A stretch of DNA of 64,000 bases, from contig JADJJT010000001.1 in assembly GCA_016706405.1 (NCBI GenBank), forward strand, positions 678,501-742,500. Reading direction: 5' to 3'. The DNA is from Sphingobacteriales bacterium. GTDB lineage: Bacteria > Bacteroidota > Bacteroidia > Chitinophagales > UBA2359. Shown piece after piece: positions 27,770-37,040 of this stretch. Position numbers and translations under genes: made by a program. The notes below the pieces were generated by a model. It had not been told where the DNA came from, ran no database searches, and saw nothing but the letters and a program-made list of their open reading frames with translations. The stretch's first letter is position 1; each line of letters begins with the position of its first letter.

Positions 27770-28081
27770 ATGCTTATAGAAAGAAATGAATTCCGAATTA
27801 AATTTGGCAAAATGAAAGATGCCAAAGCAGTATGGCTCGAAATAATCAAGCAATCGAAGCCTGATGATAGCGAGGTCAAAATTAGGTTGCTGACAGACCT
27901 AACCGGACCTGCCTATACATTAGTTTTGGAGATAGAACTGAAAGACTTTGAACAACTTGGCTTACAAATGCAAAAATGTGTGCTGAAGTCTAACAGCCGG
28001 GTTACCGAGCTATACCGGCAATTTGCCGAAATATGCGAAAGCTCAGAACGTATTTTGTATAATGTCGAATACCATGACTGA
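27770..28081 (+). CDS. small hypothetical protein, ferredoxin-like (dimeric alpha/beta barrel) type
   Basis: A 103-residue soluble protein with no signal or membrane segment. The predicted strand-helix-strand order (ERNEFRIKFGK, KDAKAVWLEIIKQ, VKIRLLTDLTG, YTLVLEIEL, then a long C-terminal helix) fits the dimeric alpha/beta barrel fold of NIPSNAP- and antibiotic-biosynthesis-monooxygenase-like proteins. I see no catalytic residue to name a reaction. It precedes a membrane glycosyltransferase but is separated from its likely start by 173 bp, so co-transcription is uncertain. Confidence 0.6.
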   Translation: MLIERNEFRIKFGKMKDAKAVWLEIIKQSKPDDSEVKIRLLTDLTGPAYTLVLEIELKDFEQLGLQMQKCVLKSNSRVTELYRQFAEICESSERILYNVEYHD

Positions 28082-28254
28082 GTATAAACCAAATTTTTTT
28101 GCGCTGTGAAATGGCAATTCCGGAAAAAACTTTTACCGGATTTACTACTCGATTCAAGTTAAACCCATTCAACAATGTATGTATTTTGCCTACATACGCG
28201 GGCAGGTTTGGCACAGCATTTTATCTTCAAACATATATCACATTTTTTATAACC

Positions 28255-30060
28255 ATGCGACTAATAGGGCTTGTTGTTTTATTGTTTTGTTATTCGTATT
28301 GGATATTACCTGCGTGCTTATGGGGTATTGAAGACTTACGCTTGGTAAACGCCTTTCATGCCGACCAAATAGGGTATGTAGGTGTTTTAAAAACATGCTT
28401 AACTAATAATACATTTTATTTTCATGCGGTTTACCACGGGCATTTGTATTTTAATACCTGCTTAGTGCTTTTAAATACATGGGCGTTGTTTACCCAATTG
28501 CCACTAACCGACACACAAATTTTAATAGTGCTTCGTGTGGTGCCCTTTATTTATTCGATTAGTTGCTTGTTGTTTATTTATTATATGGCAAAAACTTATT
28601 GGAAGGGTGTATTGGCATATACTGTGGCTGTTGCCTATTATTCTTTAGCTCCAAAGGTATTATTTACTTTAAATACTATTGCCTACCCTGATACCATGTT
28701 GTTATTTTGGTTGTTAGTTTCGATGCACTTTGTTATTAAATTTGCAACATCTAACCTTCCTATAACCAACAACAAATTTATGCTATCTTTTTTTGCTTCG
28801 ATTGCAGCAGCAGCTATGGCTTTTGCGGCAAAATATAGTGGTTTATTGATGTTTGGTTTTGTGCAGTTGTGGTTTTTATTGATTGTGTTTTGGAACTACA
28901 AGATAGCTGACGATGGAAAATTGACTTCAGTAAGGTTATTTAGGGCTTGGATAACTATGCTTTTAGCTTTTTGTTTAATTTGGGCAAGCGCTGATGGTAA
29001 TTATTGGGCAAGCAAATTATTTAGTAGCGATGGTTTTATTGAAAACCCAAATATTAATCGTTACATTGTTTTAACTCAGTATTTGACTGCAACCATGGCT
29101 GGTTTTTTTCTTGTTATATTATTTATGGTCAAAGGTAGAACAACGAGAGGCAAACAAATAATTGTTGCCGCCAATGGTTTGTTTTTGGGTTGGGTGGTTT
29201 TTTCCGGATTATTTTTATTAGCTAGCCCATACACTTTAAAAGGTTTACAATTTGTAAATGGGTTGGTTTTACAACAATCCATAACAAACTCCGGATGGTT
29301 TACCGACCCAAATTTAACACCAAGCGGTTGGTATTGGTTACATTTATTAACCAGTAATCAATTATTGGGTGTAATAGGCAGTATATTTTTGTTGTTGGCA
29401 ACGATTAAAACATTGTTTATATATTACAAAAATCGGCAAATAACCCCACAGGTAGTTATTGTAACTTGGATTTTGGGCGTTTTGGGCTATTTTATAGTTT
29501 CTATTCGCATGTACGAAGCGCGATATATAGCAATTATTTTGCCATTTGCTGCCTTATTAATAGGATATTTGTTTGACGCTAATGCCAACAGGCAATTTAC
29601 ATATTTCAAAAACCAATGGTCAAACTTAGGATTATACGTTTTTTTGACGGTTTTTTTAGTAGTAGAAATTATAAATATGCAAACCCAAGTGCAAATGTTT
29701 TTAGCCCGCACTACCGAAAGCCCAATTGTGAAAATAGGACAGTTTTTAGCGCAAAATTTCGATGCCGATTGCCGTATTTATGGCGACGGAAACGCCTATA
29801 TCCCTGCTAAATTTCTACACTATAAAAAAGAAAACCACGGCAATTTTAATCAAATGCTTCAATTTAATCCGGATATAGTTTTGCTAAACCATCAACGTTA
29901 TCGGTATTTTAGCAAAGCTAGCGATAGTACACAACTACATATAATACCTGCTCAAGCCTTTTTAGCAGTTCATAATTTTTACCAACATATAACCAATTCA
30001 ACCAATTTTAAGTCAATTTATAAAATCAATGAATTAGAATTATACGAAAAAATTAAATAA
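28255..30060 (+). CDS. GT-C family membrane glycosyltransferase (family 39-like)
   Basis: About 601 residues with around 11 membrane segments. The ATG at 28255 (MRLIGLVVLLF) is preferred to an upstream in-frame start at 28099, because the extra 52 residues look non-coding. The first periplasmic loop has an acidic pair in GIEDLRLVNAFHADQ, in the position of the catalytic Asp/Glu of protein O-mannosyltransferase and ArnT-like enzymes. The C-terminal soluble part (residues about 480-600) has a short DADCRIYGDGN segment. It probably transfers a sugar from a polyprenyl-phosphate donor; the acceptor is unknown. No other glycan genes adjoin it. Confidence 0.75.
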   Translation: MRLIGLVVLLFCYSYWILPACLWGIEDLRLVNAFHADQIGYVGVLKTCLTNNTFYFHAVYHGHLYFNTCLVLLNTWALFTQLPLTDTQILIVLRVVPFIYSISCLLFIYYMAKTYWKGVLAYTVAVAYYSLAPKVLFTLNTIAYPDTMLLFWLLVSMHFVIKFATSNLPITNNKFMLSFFASIAAAAMAFAAKYSGLLMFGFVQLWFLLIVFWNYKIADDGKLTSVRLFRAWITMLLAFCLIWASADGNYWASKLFSSDGFIENPNINRYIVLTQYLTATMAGFFLVILFMVKGRTTRGKQIIVAANGLFLGWVVFSGLFLLASPYTLKGLQFVNGLVLQQSITNSGWFTDPNLTPSGWYWLHLLTSNQLLGVIGSIFLLLATIKTLFIYYKNRQITPQVVIVTWILGVLGYFIVSIRMYEARYIAIILPFAALLIGYLFDANANRQFTYFKNQWSNLGLYVFLTVFLVVEIINMQTQVQMFLARTTESPIVKIGQFLAQNFDADCRIYGDGNAYIPAKFLHYKKENHGNFNQMLQFNPDIVLLNHQRYRYFSKASDSTQLHIIPAQAFLAVHNFYQHITNSTNFKSIYKINELELYEKIK

Positions 30061-30583
30061 AATAATAAATAAATACGCTCTTTGCCTACGTCTATAGGTG
30101 GCCAAAAAAAGAAGGGAAAATGCTGTATTATTTGTGCCTATGCCCCCAAACAAACGAAATAATTGATACCCCAACTACCTGAAAAAGATTTCTCGTTTTA
30201 TCCGAACTTTTTAGCTCAAAATTGAATTTTCTTATTAGAGAGGATAGCTAAATAAACAACTATAAAATGATTTAAAAATCCAATTTTACGGGTAGCTATA
30301 TAATACGGATTAGATAGAGACGATTTTGATGTTTTTCGAACAGAAGGGTATTAGTTTTGTCATTTATCCGGAAAATAAAATGGTTTTTATGTTCAAATAA
30401 TAATGGTGTTCACCTTTTTAGGAAAAAGGGTGAGATGGCTGGTTTTTTATCAAACTGAAAACGAAACGATTTTTTTTTAATTGCTTTTTTACCTCAATTT
30501 TTATTTGTAATTTTAATGTAAATTTCAAGTTTATCTCATTTTATTAACCAAGTTTTTTTTCTAACCATAAACCTAACTATCCA
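30061..30583. other. intergenic region without a gene
   Basis: 523 bp, AT-rich, with one TCCGGA near 30367 and a small hairpin around 30410-30430. No RNA gene or ORF is supportable. It presumably holds the promoter of the lipoprotein gene at 30584. Confidence 0.4.
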
Positions 30584-32677
30584 ATGAAATTACTAAAACA
30601 ATTTTCGCAACTTACCGTTGCACTTTTACTACTTTTAGTTGTTTTTACCTTCCCAAGTTGTGATAAAGACGACCCTATTCCTACAACATTAGGCGATTTA
30701 GATGCGACCCCAGGCGAAATGGTAGTCAATACGCCTACCGTTGTTACCACCCATATTCACGTTCCGCCCGGAGTAGCTGTGGCGAACAATATTTTAAAAT
30801 TGGCAAAAACCGATGCATCCGGAAACACTACTGAAGTTGGCGAATTGCTCGATAATGGCAACTTAGCCAACGGCGACGAAATTAAAGGCGACAATATATA
30901 TACCGCCAAAGTAACAATTACCGAGTCAACTTCAGGCGAAATAACCTTAAAAGCAACCGGCGAAATTACCAATTCTAAAGGCGATAACGAAGCTGTCGAG
31001 TCGAAACAAACTAAAATAAAAGTGTATAGCGACATCAAAGGAGAAGATATGAAAGCTCTGCTTGATATACAAAACAATATGGCAGACGAGTTAACCAATT
31101 ATCTTGGCGGCAGTCAAAACAACGCAGAAAGCGCTATTAACCAACTGCTTAGCTGGATTCAAAGCCAACCCGAAGTAGAATCGGCAACCTTAACCAACGG
31201 AGGCGATATTGAAATTAAATACAAATCGGGCTTAATGGGCGGTGCAATCATTTCTTTAGAAGACGAAAACGGCTATGTTGATACCCGCGGCGGTATTTCC
31301 GGATATTCAAAACTGGCACAAACAAGCAGCGATAGGGGCTCTACAGCCAAAATTCCGGTTTCGCAACAAACGCGGGGTAAAAACTACGTTGGCAACGGCA
31401 CTTTTTCGGGCAAAACTATGGAAGACTTTGACCCAAATACCATCGGCAATCGCAATGTGTTTATATATGCGCCCTACGAAGCTTCGTGGCAAAACAATGA
31501 GCGCCCGCACATTATCAACATTTTAGACAGCCTTGACTGTGGTGGTTTTCAGGTTACAGCCTACACCAACCAAGAAGCCGATGTAGCTAAAATAGCCGAA
31601 ATGACGAGTTATGGAATGGTGGTTTTATCTACCCACGGTTCAGGAGGTGGTAAAGCCGTTTTAACTGGCGAAATTGCCGACACAACTGCTGCCGCCTACC
31701 AAACTTATAAAGCTATGCTTCAAGGAGATAGCCCTAAAATGGGCATTTCGATGAATATTACCATCAGCAAACAGGGCAATGCTATTAACAGGAAAAACGT
31801 CTATAAACTATATGCATCCTACATTTCGGGCTTAGCCGGCACCTTCCCCCAAAGTGTTATTTTGGCTAATTTTTGCGGCAGCGACCAAACCCCTCCGCTG
31901 CGCGATGCCTTTATTGGCAAAGGAGCAAAAACTTATTTTGGCTATACCGAAAGTGTAAATGGCGGCTTTTGCGTAACGGTTGCCAAAGACGTGTTTACCA
32001 CGTTGGCCAAAAACAATAAAACTACCAGCGAAGTAAGTAAAATAGGCGCTACAGACCCTGTTACACCTTTTGCTACCTTCAGAATACAAGGCTCGGGCAC
32101 TATGAAATTTGCAACCGAGTTGGTAAACAGCAATTTTGAGAAGGGAATGTTAGGCTGGACAAAATCGGGCGACGGAAGGGCAATCAGTCAACTGGGTTAT
32201 CTCGACTCTCCCGAAGGCAGCTATATGGGCATTATTTCTACCGGATTGGGTTATACTGTCAGCTCAGGGCGCATTTCGCAATCATTTATTGTGCCTGCTA
32301 ATGCATCCGAACTTACCCTGAAATGGAATTTCTTCTCAGAAGAATTTTTGGAATACATCGGCTCATCTTATCAAGACTGGTTTGAAGTGATTATTGTAAC
32401 CAAAGAGTTTGGCGAACACGTATTAATCAGTAAATCTGTAGATGGAGTAGCAGCAGAATATGGCGCTGCATATCCGGATATACCCGGCAACTTAACCAGC
32501 GTTTCTCCGGATATTGTATTTGACCAGGGCGGCGTTTATATGACCGGATGGGAAACCTCTACTTTCGACATCAGTAATTACAAAGGCAAATGTGTATCCT
32601 TGGTTTTGCGCTGTAGCGATGTGGGCGACAGCATCTTCGATACCGCCGTATTGATTGATGAAATTGCGGTTAAATAA
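30584..32677 (+). CDS. lipoprotein with choice-of-anchor X-like and caspase/CHAT-like domains
   Basis: A 697-residue lipoprotein; lipobox FPSC, lipidated Cys26. Residues about 35-150 resemble choice-of-anchor X domains (LLDNGNLANGDEIKGDNIYTAKV). The central part has the two signatures of clan CD (caspase, gingipain, CHAT) peptidases in the right order: a hydrophobic strand ending in His351-Gly (MVVLSTHGSGGG) and a second strand ending in Cys431 (VILANFCGS). After these comes an RDAFIGKGAKTYFGYTE segment like the post-cysteine region of CHAT domains. The C-terminal 180 residues resemble choice-of-anchor beta-sandwich domains (WNFFSEEF...FDTAVLIDEI). A surface-bound cysteine peptidase is inferred. 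A terminator follows. Confidence 0.7.
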   Translation: MKLLKQFSQLTVALLLLLVVFTFPSCDKDDPIPTTLGDLDATPGEMVVNTPTVVTTHIHVPPGVAVANNILKLAKTDASGNTTEVGELLDNGNLANGDEIKGDNIYTAKVTITESTSGEITLKATGEITNSKGDNEAVESKQTKIKVYSDIKGEDMKALLDIQNNMADELTNYLGGSQNNAESAINQLLSWIQSQPEVESATLTNGGDIEIKYKSGLMGGAIISLEDENGYVDTRGGISGYSKLAQTSSDRGSTAKIPVSQQTRGKNYVGNGTFSGKTMEDFDPNTIGNRNVFIYAPYEASWQNNERPHIINILDSLDCGGFQVTAYTNQEADVAKIAEMTSYGMVVLSTHGSGGGKAVLTGEIADTTAAAYQTYKAMLQGDSPKMGISMNITISKQGNAINRKNVYKLYASYISGLAGTFPQSVILANFCGSDQTPPLRDAFIGKGAKTYFGYTESVNGGFCVTVAKDVFTTLAKNNKTTSEVSKIGATDPVTPFATFRIQGSGTMKFATELVNSNFEKGMLGWTKSGDGRAISQLGYLDSPEGSYMGIISTGLGYTVSSGRISQSFIVPANASELTLKWNFFSEEFLEYIGSSYQDWFEVIIVTKEFGEHVLISKSVDGVAAEYGAAYPDIPGNLTSVSPDIVFDQGGVYMTGWETSTFDISNYKGKCVSLVLRCSDVGDSIFDTAVLIDEIAVK

Positions 32678-32709
32678 ACTGCAAATGTAACAATAAGCTC
32701 ATTTTATAG

Positions 32710-32746
32710 TCCATAGGGTGGTATAAATGCCATCCTATGGATTTTT
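32710..32746 (+). terminator. Rho-independent terminator
   Basis: TCCATAGGGTGG pairs with CCATCCTATGGA (one G-U pair) around an 8-nt loop, followed by TTTTT, 32 bp after the lipoprotein stop. Confidence 0.85.
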
Positions 32747-32781
32747 ACAAATTTTATTTTAATTTTTAAAACCTTCAAACC

Positions 32782-33297
32782 ATGATAACTCGCCTTGTTT
32801 TAAGCCTGATAATAATTAGCATGTGTAGTTTTTGCATTAATTCAAAGCCTTCGCCCAAAACCATATCGAAAAACCCTCAATTAATGGAAAACAAATCTGA
32901 AAAAACGATAATTCGCGCAATTCGCTATCAGAACGGAAATGCTAAAGGTGTGGTTTTTGACCAAAAACAGGCAGAAAATCTTATTTCGATTGCCCTTAAA
33001 TTGTTAGAAACTGCCGAACCCATGCGTGTTCATTTAGAGGAAGAAGAAATGAAATCGTTGAAAAATACAGCATCCGGATTTGAAATTTTCTTCTCTCCTG
33101 CGCTCGAAACAACGCCCAATACTGCGCGGTTAAGTAAAATGCTCTTTTTATTGGAGGGTAATTTTTCAAACCAGCCCAAATCGCCCAATGCCCTTTTCTT
33201 TGTAGCCTTAGACGACGACAACCAATACATTCAATCGCCGTATGCAGCCCAAAACATGGCCGAATTAGTTAAATCATTAGACAATATGCTTAAATAA
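32782..33297 (+). CDS. hypothetical secreted protein or lipoprotein
   Basis: 171 residues with an N-terminal hydrophobic segment (LVLSLIIISMCSFC) that could be a lipoprotein signal with Cys at 14 or 17. The lipobox is poor. The mature part is helical and charged (LISIALKLLETAEPMR, HLEEEEMKSL) and ends in a helix, MAELVKSLDNML. I do not recognise a family. It follows the terminator of the peptidase-like lipoprotein and precedes the DUF4180 gene by 48 bp in the same direction, so the two may be co-transcribed. Confidence 0.6.
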   Translation: MITRLVLSLIIISMCSFCINSKPSPKTISKNPQLMENKSEKTIIRAIRYQNGNAKGVVFDQKQAENLISIALKLLETAEPMRVHLEEEEMKSLKNTASGFEIFFSPALETTPNTARLSKMLFLLEGNFSNQPKSPNALFFVALDDDNQYIQSPYAAQNMAELVKSLDNMLK

Positions 33298-33345
33298 CCG
33301 ATTGCTATAACATATTTAACGTAGTACAGAAGTGCAACGAGTTAA

Positions 33346-33696
33346 ATGAAAGTTGAAACCCACCACCTAAACAACCTAAAAATTGCCGAACTTATTTCGG
33401 AAGAAATAATTATAAAATCTGTTGAAGATGGATTACAACTGCTTGGAAATTTATATTACCAAGGTTTCGACAAAATTATCATCTATAAGCAGAATATAAC
33501 CCCTGCCTTTTTTGACTTAAAAACCAAAATTGCCGGCGAGCTACTTCAAAAATTTACCCAGTATAAAATGCCCTTAGCTATTGTTGGCAATTTTACAAAA
33601 TATGAAAGCAAAAGTTTAAACGATTTTATTTATGAAACCAACAAAGGCAGGCAAATTAATTTTGTTCGCACACTTCCGGAGGCAATAAAAATATAA
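33346..33696 (+). CDS. DUF4180 domain-containing protein
   Basis: A 116-residue cytoplasmic protein spanning a whole DUF4180 domain. Recognisable parts are the alternating strand/helix start (HHLNNLKIAELISEE), the central GFDKIIIYKQNITPAFFDLKT, the conserved helix KIAGELLQKFTQYKMPLAIV with GNF after it, and the C-terminal SLNDFIYETNKGRQINFV. The family is related in fold to STAS/SpoIIAA-type proteins and its function is unknown. It may share a transcript with the preceding secreted protein. Confidence 0.8.
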   Translation: MKVETHHLNNLKIAELISEEIIIKSVEDGLQLLGNLYYQGFDKIIIYKQNITPAFFDLKTKIAGELLQKFTQYKMPLAIVGNFTKYESKSLNDFIYETNKGRQINFVRTLPEAIKI

Positions 33697-33733
33697 TCAA
33701 ACAACTTATCCGGAGCATTAAAATAAAATGCCC

Positions 33734-33741
33734 TAATTTTG
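33734..33741 (+). promoter_or_regulatory. candidate -7 element of the L,D-transpeptidase gene
   Basis: TAATTTTG at 28-35 bp before the ATG at 33769. An upstream TTG start at 33739 would overlap this element, which favours the ATG. Confidence 0.4.
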
Positions 33742-33768
33742 CAGCAACGCTTTCAGCAAGGCAATATC

Positions 33769-34572
33769 ATGGCAAATAAATTATACTGCTACCTATTTAA
33801 AAACGGGCCGAATTGGCTGTTCGTGTTGCCATTTTTGTTTTTGGTAAGTCAGGCCACGGGCAATAATTTTTTATCGCAGCAACTTGCGTACAGTAGGGTA
33901 CAGGCAGCACAAACCAACACCGATGCCTATTGGCAAAACATTTTTGCCCAAAAAGGCTTAGTTTACCCCCCTAAAAATTTATTTATACGGGTGCTAAAAG
34001 CCGAAAAACGCCTTGAACTATGGGTAAATAATGAGACGGATGGTAACACCGCGCAGCCTTATGCGCTGCTACAAAATTATCCTATATGTAAATTAAGTGA
34101 GCCATTAGGCCCAAAACGCAAAAAAGGCGACAGTATTACCCCCGAAGGGTTTTATTACATAAACCAGTTTAATGCCTTTAGTAAATATCATTTGTCGTTA
34201 GGTATTAATTACCCCAACAACTTAGATAAGCTCCAAAAAACAGCACCCTCGGCAGGTGGCGATATTATGATTCATGGCAGCTGTGCCTCATTAGGTTGCA
34301 TGGCTATGACCGACAAAAAAATAGAAGCCATTTATTGGTTAGCTGCCCAAGTACATGCCCAGGGAAACCGCATTCCGGTACATATTTTTCCGTGCCGGAT
34401 GAGCAGTTTTAAAACTAATATCTTACAAAATATTTATCAAAACCAACCCGAACTATTGGCTTTTTGGCAAAATCTAAGTGCCGGATATAAATATTTTGAA
34501 ACCCACCACTTATTGCCCAAAATTACAATTGAAACAGAAACCAAGCAATATGTCGTCGCAATGCCGCAGTAA
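33769..34572 (+). CDS. L,D-transpeptidase (YkuD domain, YafK-like)
   Basis: 267 residues from the ATG at 33769, with an N-terminal signal/anchor (LFVLPFLFLVSQATG). The YkuD domain runs from about residue 70 to 215. The catalytic motif shows His169-Gly in IMIHGSCASLGC, with nucleophile Cys177 and the conserved SLGC pattern of YafK/DpaA proteins rather than the SHGC of Erfk-type enzymes. These periplasmic enzymes form or cleave L,D-bonds between peptidoglycan and itself or anchored proteins. The 3' end overlaps the next gene by 23 bp, so they are translationally coupled. Confidence 0.85.
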   Translation: MANKLYCYLFKNGPNWLFVLPFLFLVSQATGNNFLSQQLAYSRVQAAQTNTDAYWQNIFAQKGLVYPPKNLFIRVLKAEKRLELWVNNETDGNTAQPYALLQNYPICKLSEPLGPKRKKGDSITPEGFYYINQFNAFSKYHLSLGINYPNNLDKLQKTAPSAGGDIMIHGSCASLGCMAMTDKKIEAIYWLAAQVHAQGNRIPVHIFPCRMSSFKTNILQNIYQNQPELLAFWQNLSAGYKYFETHHLLPKITIETETKQYVVAMPQ

Positions 34573-35092
34573 AAAGCCATTTATACCCATATTTTGGGGG
34601 CTGTTAGCTTTTTTTGGCTGCTGGCTGCTGTACTGGCAAGCTTGCGGTATTTATAATAACCCGTTTGGGCAGGGATATGGCGATATAAAAAATAATACCG
34701 ACTCTTTGACCGATAGTGCTGCTGAAGACTCGTTGCTTTTTTCCGGAACAGATGAAAACGATACCGCCGCAATGGCAAACGCAGTATCTAATTCAAATAT
34801 AAAACCTAAAGGGTTTAAAGGGCAGGTACGCTATTTTTTTGCCTGTTTAAAAGCCAATAATATCAACGAAGCTAGCAAATACAGCACCGAGTATGGCTTG
34901 CAAAGTTTGCTTGCCTTAGACCTAACCGAAATAAATAGCTATAAATTATCGGGGTTTGAAACGATTGGAAATGTTGGAAAAGTATCGGCTACCTTAAACA
35001 ACAAAACCACCGATACTACACTGTTATTTGTTTTTCGATTAGAAAACAACGACTACTGGAAATACTTAGGGCCAAGCACCTGGACGTGGTAA
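34550..35092 (+). CDS. single-pass membrane protein, function unknown
   Basis: 180 residues from the ATG at 34550, a start that gives a 23-bp overlap with the L,D-transpeptidase gene; an earlier in-frame ATG at 34478 would deepen the overlap to 95 bp. A short basic N-terminus precedes one transmembrane helix (IFWGLLAFFGCWLLYW). An acidic Asp/Ser/Thr-rich linker follows, then a C-terminal globular domain of about 110 residues (from GQVRYFFACLKANN) that recalls the small NTF2-like/DUF4878 exported domains. Coupling to the transpeptidase suggests an envelope role. Confidence 0.65.
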   Translation: MSSQCRSKKPFIPIFWGLLAFFGCWLLYWQACGIYNNPFGQGYGDIKNNTDSLTDSAAEDSLLFSGTDENDTAAMANAVSNSNIKPKGFKGQVRYFFACLKANNINEASKYSTEYGLQSLLALDLTEINSYKLSGFETIGNVGKVSATLNNKTTDTTLLFVFRLENNDYWKYLGPSTWTW

Positions 35093-35153
35093 TAAATACA
35101 CCTCAGATTTGACCTATAAAATCTAAAATATTAATGCCTGCCGCAGGTTTGTT

Positions 35154-35603
35154 TTACTCTAATTTTTGTTGCTCGTTGTAATTGAGGTTAAGTTCGCTGG
35201 CAATTTTACCCACCGTAGGAAATTGTAAGGACATTAGCACAAACACAACAGCAAAAAAATACAAAAACAAGGTGTTTTTAGTGAGCAAATAAGCGATAAT
35301 ATTTAAAAAGCCCGGCGACTCTAACAATGCTAACCTAAAAATGAAGGCCGTCCTCCAATTAGCCAATTTGTCTTCAAGCGGTGCGTTGCGGTCTATTTTG
35401 CGGATGCGCTGTGCAGGCACTACCCAAGCGGCCATAACACTAAAAGCAGTAAAAGCGGGCACCAAATAGGTAAATAAATGGGTTGTTTGAGGTGCAATGC
35501 CGGCTTCTATTGGCATAAAAAAAACAATAACCGCAAAAAGAGCTAACCCCAATAAAATGGCAATAAATATAAATTTAATATTAATTGTACTATAATTGTT
35601 CAC
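35154..35603 (-). CDS. small polytopic membrane protein
   Basis: 149 residues beginning with GTG at 35603 (no ATG is available upstream in frame), with four predicted transmembrane segments arranged as two hairpins separated by a polar loop, QRIRKIDRNAPLEDKLANWR. The loop and helix order resemble small Bacteroidota inner-membrane proteins of unknown function; no motif identifies a substrate. It is monocistronic and convergent with the preceding gene. Confidence 0.6.
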   Translation of the reverse strand: MNNYSTINIKFIFIAILLGLALFAVIVFFMPIEAGIAPQTTHLFTYLVPAFTAFSVMAAWVVPAQRIRKIDRNAPLEDKLANWRTAFIFRLALLESPGFLNIIAYLLTKNTLFLYFFAVVFVLMSLQFPTVGKIASELNLNYNEQQKLE

Positions 35604-35897
35604 AGATAAAATTATAACTTAAGTTCTTAGTTTGATTTTAGGAAATGCACAGGCAAATATACCGATAATTTAAAAGCAAATAATTTGGAATGCTTTAAAT
35701 TTTCTAAAATCGCCTCTGGCGCTGCTTTTTATCCGGATATTGCCTTTGATTAGCTCAAAACTTCAAACATCAGGCAAAAGCACTTGCAAACTGGTCAAAT
35801 AAATAAAAGCCAAATACTAAGTTTGCCATTTTACCCGTACCTTGCAAGGGTAAAAATAAACGCAAATTAATATTGTTAAACCAACTAACTAAGTGTT

Positions 35898-36986
35898 ATG
35901 CACTTGGCATTTGTAGTTCGAGGGCTTATTTTAGGGGGCGTTTCGCGGTTTATAACCAATGTGTTAGCCCAAATAGCCCAAATACCAACCGTGCAATTAA
36001 CCATTATTGGCGATGGACAAAATTACAACGCACCCAGCAATGCCAACCATGTTTTGGCCAACAAGTATATACATAAATTACAATTCGATTATTGGCATAG
36101 CTATCAGTTGCTAAAAAAAATACAACCTCAGGCGGCAATTTACCCAAGCAATGTAATTCCTTTAAACCATTTTGGGCTGCCGCATAAAAAACTAAACGTA
36201 ATGCATGACTTGGGCTATTTCGAGCCAAAAATTAACGCCTATCCATTTTTAGACACCCTTTTTATGCGTACTTTTATGCCAATTTCGTGCAAAAAAGCTA
36301 ATACCGTTTTAGCAGTATCTGAATTTACAAAGCAAGATATTGTGCACCGTTTTGGCCTAAATCCTGATAAAATTGTAGTGATTAACGAAGGTGTTGAGCC
36401 AATTTTCCGGATAAAACCAAATCCGGAAACACTTCAAATTATACAACAAAAGTATCAAATACACCACCCATTTTGGTTTTATGCAGGCTCAATAAGTCCA
36501 CGCAAAAATTTACTGCGCCTTTTACAAGCATTTCAAAGCATTATGCACCAAATCCCGCACCACTTATATATTACCGGCCTTATTGGTTGGGACATAAAAC
36601 CCGTAATGGATTTAATAGAACAGCTTAAACACCGCGTTCATTTGTTAGGCCATATACCCGAAACTGAGCTTCCAGGCTTTTACCATTTAGCCCATGCCTA
36701 TTTGTACCCATCTTTATACGAAGGTTTTGGTTTGCCAATTTTAGAAGCCCAGGCTGCCAACTGCCCTGTAATAACAGCAAACACAACCGCTTGCGCAACA
36801 ACCGCCGGCAACAACAGTGCTTTGTTGGTAAATCCACTTTCGACTGCCGAAATAGCGCAGGCAATGCTACAATTAGCTAACAACGAGCAATTACGCCAGC
36901 AGCTAATTTTATCCGGCCAAGCCAATTTGGCTAAATATAGTTGGTTTACTACTGCCCAAACAATGGTAAATGCGGCTGCAAACTAA
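35898..36986 (+). CDS. glycosyltransferase family 4 (GT-B)
   Basis: 362 residues. The C-terminal donor-binding half shows FYAGSISPRKNLLRLLQAF, then HLLGHIPETELPGFYHLAHAYLYPSLYEGFGLPILEA with the E-x7-E motif (EGFGLPILE), diagnostic of GT4 retaining glycosyltransferases. It starts from an ATG (MHLAFVVRGLI) with the first beta strand immediately following. It is first in a run with a glycerophosphodiester phosphodiesterase (54 bp gap) and a GT9 enzyme, probably one envelope-glycan operon. The sugar and acceptor are unknown. Confidence 0.85.
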   Translation: MHLAFVVRGLILGGVSRFITNVLAQIAQIPTVQLTIIGDGQNYNAPSNANHVLANKYIHKLQFDYWHSYQLLKKIQPQAAIYPSNVIPLNHFGLPHKKLNVMHDLGYFEPKINAYPFLDTLFMRTFMPISCKKANTVLAVSEFTKQDIVHRFGLNPDKIVVINEGVEPIFRIKPNPETLQIIQQKYQIHHPFWFYAGSISPRKNLLRLLQAFQSIMHQIPHHLYITGLIGWDIKPVMDLIEQLKHRVHLLGHIPETELPGFYHLAHAYLYPSLYEGFGLPILEAQAANCPVITANTTACATTAGNNSALLVNPLSTAEIAQAMLQLANNEQLRQQLILSGQANLAKYSWFTTAQTMVNAAAN

Positions 36987-37040
36987 TACCTTTATTTAAA
37001 ATTCAGTCTTAAAATACTTTTTCATTTTCAAAAATAAAGA

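Noticed and set aside
30061..30583. Possible riboswitch or small RNA before the caspase-like lipoprotein gene
   Set aside because: Only a short weak hairpin is seen and no known motif; nothing to support an RNA call.
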